From NCBI RefSeq assembly GCF_000218235.1, contig NZ_GL945017.1:1180040-1244039 (forward strand): DNA of 64,000 bases, read 5' to 3'. The position numbers and the translations under genes were made by a program. The notes under the pieces were generated by a model. The model was given only the letters and a program-made list of their open reading frames with translations. It was not told the origin of the DNA and searched no databases. This document shows positions 17,581 to 27,570 of the stretch, in pieces (within the stretch, counting starts at the first letter, position 1; each line of letters begins with the position of its first letter). This DNA is from Hallella multisaccharivorax DSM 17128. GTDB lineage: Bacteria > Bacteroidota > Bacteroidia > Bacteroidales > Bacteroidaceae.

Positions 17581-19125
17581 TTACTCCCATTCGATGGTCG
17601 ATGGCGGTTTTGAGGAGATGTCGTAGCATACGCGGTTCACTCCCTTGACTTTGCGGATGATCTCGTTGGAGACATCAGCCAGGAAGTCGTAGGGCAGATG
17701 TGCCCAGTCGGCTGTCATGGCATCCATCGAAGTGACGGCACGCAGTGCCACGGGGTGCTCGTAGGTGCGCTCATCGCCCATCACTCCCACTGAGCGGATG
17801 GTGGAGAGCAGCACGGTACCGGCCTGCCAGACGTGGTCGTAGAGTGAGGTGCCATCGGGCATGGTGTAGTCGTGCATCTTCTCTATGTATATGTCATCGG
17901 CGTCCTGCAGGATGCGCACCTTTTCGCGGGTGATGTCTCCGAGGATGCGTACGGCGAGGCCCGGACCAGGGAAGGGGTGGCGCTTGATGAGTCGCTCAGG
18001 CATTTTCAGCTCATAGCCTACGCGGCGCACTTCGTCTTTGAAGAGCCATTTCAGTGGCTCGCAGAGCTGTAGCTTCATCTCTTTGGGCAGTCCGCCGACA
18101 TTGTGGTGGCTCTTGATGGTCATGCCCGTGATGCTGAGGCTCTCGATGCGGTCGGGATAGATGGTGCCCTGGGCTAACCATTTGGCATCGGTGATCTTCT
18201 TGGCTTCCGCGTTGAACACCTCTACAAAGTCGCGACCGATGATCTTGCGCTTTTGTTCGGGGTCGGAGACGCCCTCTAAGTCTTTGAAGAACTTCTCGCT
18301 GGCATCCACGCCGATAACGTTAAGTCCAAGCCCATTGTAAGCTTCCATTACCTTGTTGAACTCGTTTTTGCGCAGCATACCGTGGTCGACGAAGATACAC
18401 GTGAGGTTCTTACCGATGGCACGGTGGAGCAGCGTGGCGCAGACGGAGGAATCGACGCCGCCTGAGAGCCCAAGGATGACGCGGCCGTTGCCTACCTGCT
18501 CGCGCAGCTCCCTGACGGTGCTTTTCACAAACGAGGCGGGGCTCCACTCCTGACGGCTGCCGCAAATATCGACGACAAAGTTTTTGAGCAGTTGCCTGCC
18601 TTGCAGCGTGTGATAGACCTCGGGATGGAACTGCACGCACCATACGCGGTCGCGATCGTTGGCAAAAGCGGCGTATTTCACGTCGGCCGTTGACCCGATG
18701 ACATGATAGCTCTCAGGGATGTGAGTGATGGTGTCGCCATGGCTCATCCACACCTGCGAGCCTTTCTCGAAACCGTGGAAGATGGGCGACTGTGTGTCGA
18801 TGGTCTCTAAGTTGGCACGGCCATATTCGCGGGTGCCTGTCTGTTCGACACTGCCTCCGAGCGTATAGCTGATGAACTGGGCACCGTAACAGATACCAAG
18901 CACAGGGTAATGCCCGATGATCTCGGCGAGGTCTACCTTAAAGGCTTGCTTGTCGTGGACAGAATAAGGGCTGCCGCTGAGGATGACTCCGATGACCGAG
19001 GAATCGTCTTTTGGGAACTTGTTGTAAGGCAGAATCTCACAGAAGGTGTCCAACTCGCGTACACGCCGCCCGATGAGCTGTGTGGTCTGCGAACCGAAAT
19101 CGAGGATAATGATTTTCTGTTGCAT
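17581..19125 (-). CDS. guaA: GMP synthase (glutamine-hydrolysing)
   Basis: GuaA converts XMP to GMP using ATP and glutamine. The N-terminal class I amidotransferase domain has its nucleophile at Cys79 (GICYGAQ) and the His-Glu pair in FHPEVYHT. The ATP pyrophosphatase domain starts with the PP-loop [11 protein letters not shown] near residue 220. The dimerisation domain ends in the conserved PPSTIEWE. At 514 residues it is full length. It lies 40 bp downstream of the MurU-like gene on the same strand. Confidence 0.98.
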   Translation of the reverse strand: MQQKIIILDFGSQTTQLIGRRVRELDTFCEILPYNKFPKDDSSVIGVILSGSPYSVHDKQAFKVDLAEIIGHYPVLGICYGAQFISYTLGGSVEQTGTREYGRANLETIDTQSPIFHGFEKGSQVWMSHGDTITHIPESYHVIGSTADVKYAAFANDRDRVWCVQFHPEVYHTLQGRQLLKNFVVDICGSRQEWSPASFVKSTVRELREQVGNGRVILGLSGGVDSSVCATLLHRAIGKNLTCIFVDHGMLRKNEFNKVMEAYNGLGLNVIGVDASEKFFKDLEGVSDPEQKRKIIGRDFVEVFNAEAKKITDAKWLAQGTIYPDRIESLSITGMTIKSHHNVGGLPKEMKLQLCEPLKWLFKDEVRRVGYELKMPERLIKRHPFPGPGLAVRILGDITREKVRILQDADDIYIEKMHDYTMPDGTSLYDHVWQAGTVLLSTIRSVGVMGDERTYEHPVALRAVTSMDAMTADWAHLPYDFLADVSNEIIRKVKGVNRVCYDISSKPPSTIEWE

Positions 19126-19165
19126 ATATGAATAATGTTGGATGGACTTTAATTGGCTTGGGCTT

Positions 19166-19999
19166 CTATTTATTATCTCCTAACTCCTCAAGAAAGTTCT
19201 CTGCCTCATGCAGCGTGTTGAGTTTGCCCACGTCCATAAGCTTGAGGTCAGGCTTGAAATAGCCTTTGATAGGCATGCGGCGGCAGATGGCGAGATAGAA
19301 ATCCATGATGGGAAACTTGTCGGGAGCGCCGACCATGTAGGTAAATAAACGTGGATAGAACAGATGAACACCGCTGAAGGCATAAAGCCTCAAGCCTGCT
19401 ATTTGCAACGGCTCATCCGTGGCTATGAGTGGATAATGCTCTTTCTCCAAGGCGGCTTTGACATCCTCCCACGGTGATCGCACTTCGCCCGTCTCGATAT
19501 TGACCCATCCTACGAGCATCATGTTGCCGTTGAAGACGAGGTATCGCTTGGTCTTGCGCCAGCTCACCAACAGTTGCGCGCCGGCCATCTGATGAGGGAT
19601 GCCGCATTCAGCGCACATAACTTTTGGGTCGAGCGTATAGAAACGGTGCAGGTCGACGTTGCTCAGGATGTCGACGTTGTGGATGAGGATGGGTATGTTG
19701 GAGTGGAAAAGGTGCGCGGCTTTGCGCAGGCCGCCGCCGGTGTCAAGCAGTCGGTCGGTCTCATTGCTGACTTGAATGTCAAGCCCGAAGTTGTCGTTGG
19801 CTTTCAGAAAGTCGATAATCTGCTCTGGGAAATGATGTACATTGACAACGAGATGATCAAAACCTGCATCCTGGAGCTTGTTGATGACCCTTTCTATAAG
19901 CGGCTTGCCTCCTACCGGCACCATGGCCTTGGGCATGGTATCAGTAAGAGGCTTGAGGCGGGTGCCAAGACCTGCGGCGAAAATCATTGCTTGTTTCAT
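19166..19999 (-). CDS. Nucleotidyltransferase, MurU-like sugar-1-phosphate uridylyltransferase
   Basis: The protein is a single-domain NTP transferase that would join a nucleotide to a sugar-1-phosphate. The nucleotide-binding signature is [27 protein letters not shown], followed by [10 protein letters not shown] and a GGGLRKA segment. At about 277 residues it has the size of MurU, which makes UDP-MurNAc from MurNAc-1-phosphate during peptidoglycan recycling. The gene lies 18 bases from a kinase-like gene, the same pairing as AmgK and MurU in known recycling pathways. I take the ATG at 19999 because the family N-terminus [10 protein letters not shown] starts there; a start four codons upstream is possible. 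Other sugar substrates remain possible. Confidence 0.75.
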   Translation of the reverse strand: MKQAMIFAAGLGTRLKPLTDTMPKAMVPVGGKPLIERVINKLQDAGFDHLVVNVHHFPEQIIDFLKANDNFGLDIQVSNETDRLLDTGGGLRKAAHLFHSNIPILIHNVDILSNVDLHRFYTLDPKVMCAECGIPHQMAGAQLLVSWRKTKRYLVFNGNMMLVGWVNIETGEVRSPWEDVKAALEKEHYPLIATDEPLQIAGLRLYAFSGVHLFYPRLFTYMVGAPDKFPIMDFYLAICRRMPIKGYFKPDLKLMDVGKLNTLHEAENFLEELGDNK

Positions 20000-20017
20000 T
20001 GTGATGCACAATGTGTT

Positions 20018-21565
20018 TTATTTCTTCCTTGCCGGCAAGATCTGTTGGATGTTTTGCTCTCGGTGCGTCACTCTCACCTCGATGCTGAACTTCTCGTGGA
20101 TGTGCTCGGCCAGATGCTGTGCACTGTAGACGGAGCGATGCTGCCCTCCTGTGCATCCGAAGCTGAACATCAGATGAGTGAAGCCGCGCTGGATGTAGCG
20201 GGCCACATGCTTGTCGGCGAGGGCATAAACGTGCTCGAGAAACTCCAAGATCTCTCCGTCGTCTTCAAGAAAGCGGATGACGGGCTCGTCGAGACCGGTG
20301 AGTTTCTTGTACGGCTCATATCGCCCGGGGTTGTGGGTGGAACGGCAGTCGAAGACGTAGCCACCACCGTTGCCCGTGTTGTCTTCTGGAATTCCTTTCT
20401 TAAAAGAGAAGCTGTAGACATCCACCACCAATGGCCCTTTGCCGTCATACTTGGAGAAAGTGGGCAGCCCGTCCTGTGGATGTTGCGGGTAGATGTTGCT
20501 CTCAGAGGTTTTGAAACCGTCTTTACGCGGTTGTACCTCCGGCTTCTTGTGGGCAAATTGTGGGAGCTGGGTCAGTCTGGTCAGTACGTCGCGCAGATAG
20601 GGGTAGGGCAGTACTTCTTCACGTAAGGCAAGCAGATCACGCAAGTTGTCCATGGCGGGGGGAATGCTGTCAATAAAGTGTTGCTTGTGCTCGAAATAGC
20701 CACGGAAGCCGTAAGCACCTAAGACTTGCATCGTGCGGAAGAGTACAAAGAGCGTGAGTCGCTCGGCAAAATGGCGTACGCTGGGCACTTCGGTGTACTG
20801 CTTGAGTGCTTCATAGTACTCGGCAATCAGGTTACGGCGCAGCTTAAAAGGGTATTTGGCTGAGGCTTGCCATAAGAACGAGGCCAAATCATAATAATAG
20901 GGTCCTTTCCTCCCGCCTTGAAAGTCAATGAAATAGGGATTGCCGTCTTTGTCAAGCATGACGTTCCGAGCTTGGAAGTCGCGGTAGAGGAAGCTTTCTG
21001 CGGGCTCTGAGGTCAGATCTTTCGCCATACGACGGAAGTTCGCCTCAAGGTGTACCTCGTTGAAATCGAGCTCTGTAGGCTTGAGAAAACAGTATTTGAA
21101 ATAATTGAGATCGAACAGCACACCTTCCTCATTGAACTCTGGTTGGGGATAGCATGCATTCCAATCCATGCCTCTTGCTCCCCGAATCTGTAGGTTGGGC
21201 AGGGCGCGGATGGTCTTCTTCAGCAGTTCTTGCTCGGCCAGATTGTAGCGCCCTTCGGCCTCGCGCCCACCGCGGATAGCGTCGAAAAGCGAGGTGAAGC
21301 CCAGGTCTGTCTGCAAATACCGCATCTCGTTATCGCTCACGGCAAGCACTTCCGGTACTGGGAGCTTCTGCTCCACAAACTGTCGATCGATGGTGATGAA
21401 AGCGTGATCCTCCTCGCGGCTTGTGCCAATCACGCCTATGACGGTGCTCCCGTCAGCTCCCGTCAGACGGAAGTACTGGCGGTTGCTGCCGGCTCCCGCC
21501 AACCGCTCAATGCTGGTGGGCTCATGACCTGACCATTGTTTGTAAAGCTCAGTGAGTTGTTGCAT
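20018..21565 (-). CDS. Sugar kinase (APH/AmgK-like) fused to a RapZ C-terminal domain
   Basis: Residues about 1-330 form an aminoglycoside-phosphotransferase-type kinase. The probable catalytic base is Asp196 (FLYRDFQARNVML) and the metal-binding Asp is Asp214 (FIDFQGG). AmgK, the anomeric MurNAc/GlcNAc kinase, belongs to this fold. Residues about 375-505 match the C-terminal domain of RapZ, with FDCRSTHNPGR (405-415) and CTGGQHRS (471-478). In enterobacteria that domain senses glucosamine-6-phosphate. The RapZ nucleotide-binding N-terminal domain is absent and is replaced by the kinase. The neighbouring MurU-like gene supports a role in cell-wall sugar salvage. The substrate is inference. 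Confidence 0.8.
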   Translation of the reverse strand: MQQLTELYKQWSGHEPTSIERLAGAGSNRQYFRLTGADGSTVIGVIGTSREEDHAFITIDRQFVEQKLPVPEVLAVSDNEMRYLQTDLGFTSLFDAIRGGREAEGRYNLAEQELLKKTIRALPNLQIRGARGMDWNACYPQPEFNEEGVLFDLNYFKYCFLKPTELDFNEVHLEANFRRMAKDLTSEPAESFLYRDFQARNVMLDKDGNPYFIDFQGGRKGPYYYDLASFLWQASAKYPFKLRRNLIAEYYEALKQYTEVPSVRHFAERLTLFVLFRTMQVLGAYGFRGYFEHKQHFIDSIPPAMDNLRDLLALREEVLPYPYLRDVLTRLTQLPQFAHKKPEVQPRKDGFKTSESNIYPQHPQDGLPTFSKYDGKGPLVVDVYSFSFKKGIPEDNTGNGGGYVFDCRSTHNPGRYEPYKKLTGLDEPVIRFLEDDGEILEFLEHVYALADKHVARYIQRGFTHLMFSFGCTGGQHRSVYSAQHLAEHIHEKFSIEVRVTHREQNIQQILPARKK

Positions 21566-21770
21566 CCTGTTCGTGTTCTTGCCTCAGTTCATCGAAGAAT
21601 TTCTTAGTCTTACGGCGGTATTCATAATTGGCGATCAGGGCATCGGTGACAAAGAGCAGCATCATAATACCCAACGACATCCAAAACGAATGTGTCAGGA
21701 AGATGAGTCCTGCGCATATGAGCAGAAAGAGTGCTATCTTCTGCCAGTTGAGGTGCAATTTCATTTTCAT
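21549..21770 (-). CDS. Small two-helix membrane protein
   Basis: This 73-residue protein has two adjacent hydrophobic segments (about 11-30 and 32-47) and a charged C-terminal tail (YEYRRKTKKFFDELRQEHEQD). Its last 17 bases overlap the start of the kinase/RapZ gene, and it begins 27 bp after the lipoate gene. I do not recognise a named family. The overlap indicates that its translation is coupled to that of the kinase, so it may anchor or assist it, but this is a guess from position only. Confidence 0.7.
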   Translation of the reverse strand: MKMKLHLNWQKIALFLLICAGLIFLTHSFWMSLGIMMLLFVTDALIANYEYRRKTKKFFDELRQEHEQDATTH

Positions 21771-21797
21771 GTGGCAAAGATAAGCATTTTTGAAGTT

Positions 21798-23669
21798 TTA
21801 AGAGGAGAAGTTGCTGAGTTTTTTAGCCGATAGTTGGTCATTTCCTTTTATTACCTGTTCAGCGTGATAGGAGGAACGTACTAAGGGAGCACTCTCCACG
21901 AAGGCAAATCCTTTACTGCGCGCGATGCTTCGCAGTTCTTCAAACTCCTGTGGTGTGATGTATGCTTTTACAGGCAGATGCCTTGCCGTGGGTTGCAGAT
22001 ACTGGCCCAGTGTAAGGATGCTACAGCCTGTGGCAAGAATGTCGTCCATGGCTTCTAACACTTCCTTGCGGGTCTCACCCAGTCCCAACATCATGCCGGT
22101 CTTGCACTTTATTCCAGCTTTAGCTATAATGCGCAGCACGTCGAGGCTGCCGTCATAGGTGGCCACCGAGCGCACGGAGGGCGTAAGTCTTCGCACGGTT
22201 TCCATGTTGTGGCCCACCACATCGGGCTTTGTGTCAAGTATCTGCTCTATGAGATCCATGTGGCCGCGGAAGTCGGGAATGAGCAGCTCCAACCCTGTTT
22301 CGGGATTGAGGCGGCGGCACTCTCTCACGGTCTCAGCCCAGTGGCGTGCACCGTAGTCGGGTAGATCGTCACGGTCTACGGAGGTGATGACGGCGTAGCG
22401 CAAGTACATCTTCTGAATAGATTGGGCTACTTTTAATGGTTCTTCCTTATCAAGGGGCAGGGGATGTCCCGACTTTGTGTTGCAGAAGCGGCAGCAACGC
22501 GTGCACACGTCACCCCCAATCATGAAGGTTGCCGTTCCGTTGCGCCAACACTCGTTACGGTTAGGGCACAGTCCGCTTTCGCAGATGGTGTGGAGGCGAT
22601 GCTCGTGAATGATTGCCTGCGTGTCGCCAAAATGCCGGTTAGTGAGCATACTGGTGCGCAGCCATTCGGGTTTAGCCACATGCGGCTCACGTCCGAAGAG
22701 TAGGCGCACGAGTTGGGCGTTGTCCAAGCCGCGTATGAGCGTGCTCACATCCGTGGCGGCCAGCGTTTTTTCCACGGCCTCACGGCTGAACTCCACCTCA
22801 TGCAGGGCCTCGCAGAGCGGCTCCAGACTGCTTAGAGGGAAGAAGTCGCCGCCGAAACGGATGTCCTCAATCTTGAAGTTTCGAATGCTTACATACGCTT
22901 CCACGACACCTACATCGGGGAAACGGTGCTTGCATGCCAGTGTGTAGGGTGGGTTCTTGCCACGGATGAAAGCCTCCGACAGCCAATTCTTTTCCAACTC
23001 TGAGATATGGGCCATGTCTGTGACTGTGAGCCTGCGGCAGGCGTTGCCGCACACCTCACGCCGAGCCACTTCTGCCACCTCGTCTATCGGCAGCGGGGTA
23101 TAGCCTTTCACATTGGTGACTTTTGCGCCGAGGGAGGGTACACCTTTCGAGGTGAATTTCTTCTTATCGGTGGTGATGCAGTGTTGTAGAATATTGAGGT
23201 CGCCGTTATATAATAAGGTGTTGTGCATGACGTTTCTTACCGGCGAGGTATAGAAGGCGGCACCAGCTACTTTCTTTCCGTCCACGAGGATGTCGTTGCG
23301 TCCGGTTGTCTCTGCTGGGATGCCGGCGGCCCGAAGTGCCGATGCGGTGAGTCCTATACATTTCTTGAAAGTCTCTTCTACATTCTGCCGGTTCACGACA
23401 TACGAGAACTGCAAGCAGCCCATGTCGGCATAAACGCATCCGCCGCCGCTCTTGCGCCTGAAGATGCCCACGCTGTGCTCGCGGCAGTAGACCTCATTTA
23501 TCTCGTTCTCGATGAGCTGATTACGCCCCACCATCAGACAAGGCTGCACGCTCCAGATGAAGAAATATTCGTCGTCATCGAAATGAGTGGTGACATATTC
23601 CTCTACGGCAAAGTAGAAAGCCGGTGTCTTTCTGCTTGGCTCTATATCGGGGATCAATAGGTATTTCAT
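21798..23669 (-). CDS. Fused lipoate-protein ligase and lipoyl synthase
   Basis: Two complete lipoate enzymes are joined in one 623-residue chain. Residues about 1-325 are an LplA-type ligase with the lipoyl-AMP motif RRKSGGGCVY (71-80) and the DGKKVAGAAF lysine motif (near 130-139). Residues about 330-620 are LipA, a radical SAM enzyme. Its auxiliary cluster cysteines are 363, 368 and 374 (CESGLCPNRNEC), and its SAM cluster cysteines are 389, 393 and 396 (CTRCCRFC). The RSSYHAE motif near the end supplies the serine ligand. The ligase can scavenge lipoate or octanoate, and LipA inserts the two sulfurs. It is the first gene of a six-gene operon. Confidence 0.93.
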   Translation of the reverse strand: MKYLLIPDIEPSRKTPAFYFAVEEYVTTHFDDDEYFFIWSVQPCLMVGRNQLIENEINEVYCREHSVGIFRRKSGGGCVYADMGCLQFSYVVNRQNVEETFKKCIGLTASALRAAGIPAETTGRNDILVDGKKVAGAAFYTSPVRNVMHNTLLYNGDLNILQHCITTDKKKFTSKGVPSLGAKVTNVKGYTPLPIDEVAEVARREVCGNACRRLTVTDMAHISELEKNWLSEAFIRGKNPPYTLACKHRFPDVGVVEAYVSIRNFKIEDIRFGGDFFPLSSLEPLCEALHEVEFSREAVEKTLAATDVSTLIRGLDNAQLVRLLFGREPHVAKPEWLRTSMLTNRHFGDTQAIIHEHRLHTICESGLCPNRNECWRNGTATFMIGGDVCTRCCRFCNTKSGHPLPLDKEEPLKVAQSIQKMYLRYAVITSVDRDDLPDYGARHWAETVRECRRLNPETGLELLIPDFRGHMDLIEQILDTKPDVVGHNMETVRRLTPSVRSVATYDGSLDVLRIIAKAGIKCKTGMMLGLGETRKEVLEAMDDILATGCSILTLGQYLQPTARHLPVKAYITPQEFEELRSIARSKGFAFVESAPLVRSSYHAEQVIKGNDQLSAKKLSNFSS

Positions 23670-23695
23670 AGTTTTCGGTTATTGATTACAGAAAA

Positions 23696-23703
23696 CAAAG
23701 TTA
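23696..23703 (-). promoter_or_regulatory. Promoter -7 box for the lipoate-guaA operon
   Basis: TAACTTTG on the minus strand, 27 bases upstream of the ATG of the ligase/synthase gene. Confidence 0.6.
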
Positions 23704-23741
23704 TAAAAAACGGATGGAAACGCCAAGCAAAGGCATGCAAA

Positions 23742-23778
23742 AAAGAGGTGCGGGCCTTTCTTCGACCTGCACCTCTTT
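23742..23778 (-). terminator. Intrinsic terminator of groES-groEL
   Basis: AAAGAGGTGC and GCACCTCTTT form a perfect 10-bp stem, followed on the minus strand by TTTTTTGC. It lies about 30 bases after the groEL stop. Confidence 0.88.
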
Positions 23779-23808
23779 CAATTTATGTGGTTCAATCTTA
23801 ATTGCTGA

Positions 23809-25485
<1,677 letters not shown>

Positions 25486-25529
25486 TTATCTTTGATCTCT
25501 TGAACTTCCTTTTTTTCTCGCGGCGTGGA

Positions 25530-25802
25530 TTAATCCTCCACGACAGCCAACACGTCGCTCTGGCGCATCATGAGAAATTTCTCTCCCTCGCATTCCAGCT
25601 CTGTGCCACTGTATTTGCCATAGAGTACGTTGTCATTCTCCTTGAGCACCATGGGGTCGTCCTTGGTGCCACCCCCTACAGCCACGACCTTGCCGCGCTG
25701 TGGTTTCTCCTTTGCTGTGTCAGGAATGATGATTCCACCTACTTTTTCCTCAGCTGGTGCGGGAAGTACCAGCACTCTGTCTGCTAATGGTTTAATCTTC
25801 AT
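25530..25802 (-). CDS. groES: Co-chaperonin GroES
   Basis: GroES caps the GroEL chamber. The protein begins [20 protein letters not shown] and contains the mobile-loop region [22 protein letters not shown] and the closing [14 protein letters not shown]. At 90 residues it is of normal size. An ATG two codons upstream (25808) would add Met-Thr; I prefer the start that matches the family. No CIRCE element was found upstream; a TGACA inverted repeat about 100 bp upstream is listed separately. Confidence 0.97.
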   Translation of the reverse strand: MKIKPLADRVLVLPAPAEEKVGGIIIPDTAKEKPQRGKVVAVGGGTKDDPMVLKENDNVLYGKYSGTELECEGEKFLMMRQSDVLAVVED

Positions 25803-25880
25803 AGTCATTTTATTTTAAGCAATAAATATATCGTTGATTTTATTCGTTCATGCCCTTTCCTGCGAAAACTGTGCCAAACC

Positions 25881-25927
25881 GTCATGACGCGAAATAGGTG
25901 ACAGAAGTGTCAGTCGGTGGTATGACA
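25881..25927 (-). promoter_or_regulatory. TGACA/TGTCA inverted repeats upstream of groES
   Basis: TGACA-GAAG-TGTCA lies at 25899-25912, a further TGACA at 25923-25927, and the 8-bp palindrome GTCATGAC at 25881-25888. Read towards groES, the order is TGTCA, ten bases, TGACA, four bases, TGTCA. Repeated half-sites of this kind are compatible with a dimeric regulator or an alternative heat-shock promoter. The binding protein is unknown. Confidence 0.45.
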
Positions 25928-25964
25928 ATTTTGCAGCGCCCTCCCTCTCTTGCATTCACGTCGT

Positions 25965-26062
25965 AGTCGCATCGCCTCTACACTGTAATGGCATCGCCTC
26001 TACACTGTAATGGCATCACCTCTACGCCGTAATGGCATCGCCTTTACACTGTAGACGCATCA
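25965..26062 (+). repeat. 22-bp tandem repeat array, locus C
   Basis: Four units (25965-25986, 25987-26008, 26009-26030, 26031-26052) and a truncated fifth. The common form is GGCATCGCCTCTACACTGT followed by AAT, in the same 22-bp phase as locus A. The third unit carries TCTACGCCGT instead of TCTACACTGT. The array lies between divergent promoters, unlike the 3'-end position of loci A, B and E. Confidence 0.88.
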
Positions 26063-26136
26063 AGGGTCCATAGGATGTGGTTTGCCTTGAATTAAGGTAC
26101 AGAGCCACACAAAAACCTAAAAAAGGAATGGATATA

Positions 26137-26168
26137 TTTCGCAGTCTGAATAAAAATGTGTAATTTTG
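26137..26168 (+). promoter_or_regulatory. Promoter of the C1 peptidase gene
   Basis: TTTC at 26137-26140, a 20-base spacer and TAATTTTG at 26161-26168 fit the Bacteroidota -33/-7 arrangement, 31 bases before the ATG. Confidence 0.6.
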
Positions 26169-26199
26169 CAATCAAATTGTAAGAAAACTATACAGACTG

Positions 26200-27411
26200 A
26201 TGAAGAAAACCATTTTGGCCGCTATGGTCGTGATGCTGACTCTTAGTGCAGGGGCAGCTGAAAAAAAAGACAGTGTCAATCCCAATAAACCGGTCTTTAC
26301 CGTAGTCAAGGCAAACCCCATTACAAGCATTAAGAACCAGAACCGTTCAGGCACGTGTTGGGATTACTCCACGCTCTCATTCTTTGAGGCCGAGATTTTG
26401 AAGAACACCGGCAAGACTTTCGACCTTGCCGAGGCCTTCGTAGCCAACAAGACCTATCTTGACCGTGCCACTCAGGTGGTCCGCCTGCATGGTGACTGCC
26501 AGTTCGCCGAAGGCGGCAGCTGCTACGATCCTTTGTATTGCATCCAGCATTACGGCATTGTCCCAGAGACTGCCATGGCGAAGACCGGAAGTCAGTATGG
26601 TGACTCGCTGTTCAACTTCAACGAGTTCTTCAAGGTGATGACTCCCTATGTGGAGGCGGTAGCTAAGAGCGATGTCAAGAAGTTGTCGCCCGCGTGGAAG
26701 AATGGCCTGCAAGGCATTCTCGACTCATATCTCGGCAAGTGCCCCACACAGTTCACTTATCAGGGTAAGAGCTATACTCCGAGGAGCTTTGCCGCCAGCA
26801 TCGGCCTTGACAGCGCCGCATGTAACAACTATGTGAGCTTTACCAGCTATACCCATCATCCTTTCTGGACGGCTTTTGCCGTGGAGGTGCAGGACAACTG
26901 GCGCAATCCGCTCTCATGGAATGTGCCCATCAACGATTTGGGCAAGATCATCGACAATGCCATCATGAACGGTTACACTGTTGCGTGGGGCGGTGATGTG
27001 TCTGAAGATGGCTTCACTCGCTCGGGATTGGCTTATATGTATGACGCTAAAAAGATTGCCAATTTGGAAGGCTCTGATATGGCTCGCTGGCTCAAGCTCA
27101 CGTCTTCGAAGAAAAAGAATGTCATCGACTCGCTTGGAGTGAACGTCCCCGAGGAAGTGCCCACGCAGAAAATGCGTCAGGAGCGTTTCGACAACTGGGA
27201 GCTTACCGACGACCACGGCATGCTCATCTACGGCATTGCCAAGGATCAGAACGGCAAGGAGTACTACATGGTGAAGAACTCCTGGGGTGAGACCGGTGAC
27301 TACAAGGGTATTTGGTACATGACTAAGAACTTTATCATTGCCAACACCATGGACTTCATGGTCAACAAGAATGCCGTGCCCAAGGACATCCGTAAGAAGT
27401 GTGGCTTTTAG
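26200..27411 (+). CDS. Secreted C1-family cysteine peptidase (bleomycin hydrolase-like)
   Basis: The protein is a papain-like peptidase, probably an aminopeptidase, exported by a signal peptide (residues 1-20, MKKTILAAMV...SAGAA). The catalytic cysteine is Cys53 in NQNRSGTCWDYST. The histidine lies in DDHGMLIYG and the asparagine in MVKNSWGETGDYKGIWYMT near the C-terminus. This order and the Gln before the Cys match the C1B (bleomycin hydrolase/PepC) group. At 403 residues it is slightly shorter than cytosolic PepC, and the signal peptide is a departure from that enzyme. It is a monocistronic unit with its own promoter and terminator. Confidence 0.88.
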   Translation: MKKTILAAMVVMLTLSAGAAEKKDSVNPNKPVFTVVKANPITSIKNQNRSGTCWDYSTLSFFEAEILKNTGKTFDLAEAFVANKTYLDRATQVVRLHGDCQFAEGGSCYDPLYCIQHYGIVPETAMAKTGSQYGDSLFNFNEFFKVMTPYVEAVAKSDVKKLSPAWKNGLQGILDSYLGKCPTQFTYQGKSYTPRSFAASIGLDSAACNNYVSFTSYTHHPFWTAFAVEVQDNWRNPLSWNVPINDLGKIIDNAIMNGYTVAWGGDVSEDGFTRSGLAYMYDAKKIANLEGSDMARWLKLTSSKKKNVIDSLGVNVPEEVPTQKMRQERFDNWELTDDHGMLIYGIAKDQNGKEYYMVKNSWGETGDYKGIWYMTKNFIIANTMDFMVNKNAVPKDIRKKCGF

Positions 27412-27456
27412 TCGTGTACACGGAGACATAGTCTCCCACCACAATAAAAGAAATAC

Positions 27457-27483
27457 AAAAGCTCGCCTTTATGGCGGGCTTTT
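27457..27483 (+). terminator. Intrinsic terminator of the C1 peptidase gene
   Basis: AAAAGCTCGCC and GGCGGGCTTTT form an 11-bp stem with one G-U pair and a short loop, followed by a T-rich run. It starts 46 bases after the stop codon. Confidence 0.88.
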
Positions 27484-27538
27484 CCTTTTTTTTATGCTTT
27501 TTGTACTTATAATACTTCCATTTGTGTCTAATTCTTTG

Positions 27539-27546
27539 TATCTTTG
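27539..27546 (+). promoter_or_regulatory. Promoter -7 box for recJ-recQ
   Basis: TATCTTTG lies 24 bases before the recJ ATG and fits TAnnTTTG. Confidence 0.55.
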
Positions 27547-27570
27547 TTGCAGAAATAAAAAAGACATAAA

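Larger units (their letters stand above)
25809..26199. other. Divergent intergenic region between groES and the C1 peptidase
   Basis: This 391-bp gap holds, from left to right, the groES upstream region with TGACA inverted repeats, the 22-bp repeat array locus C, and the promoter of the peptidase gene. No gene was found in it. Confidence 0.7.

Noticed and set aside
19574..20626. 350-codon open frame on the plus strand opposite the MurU-like and kinase/RapZ genes
   Set aside because: It overlaps two well-supported genes on the other strand, spans their boundary and has no domain signature.
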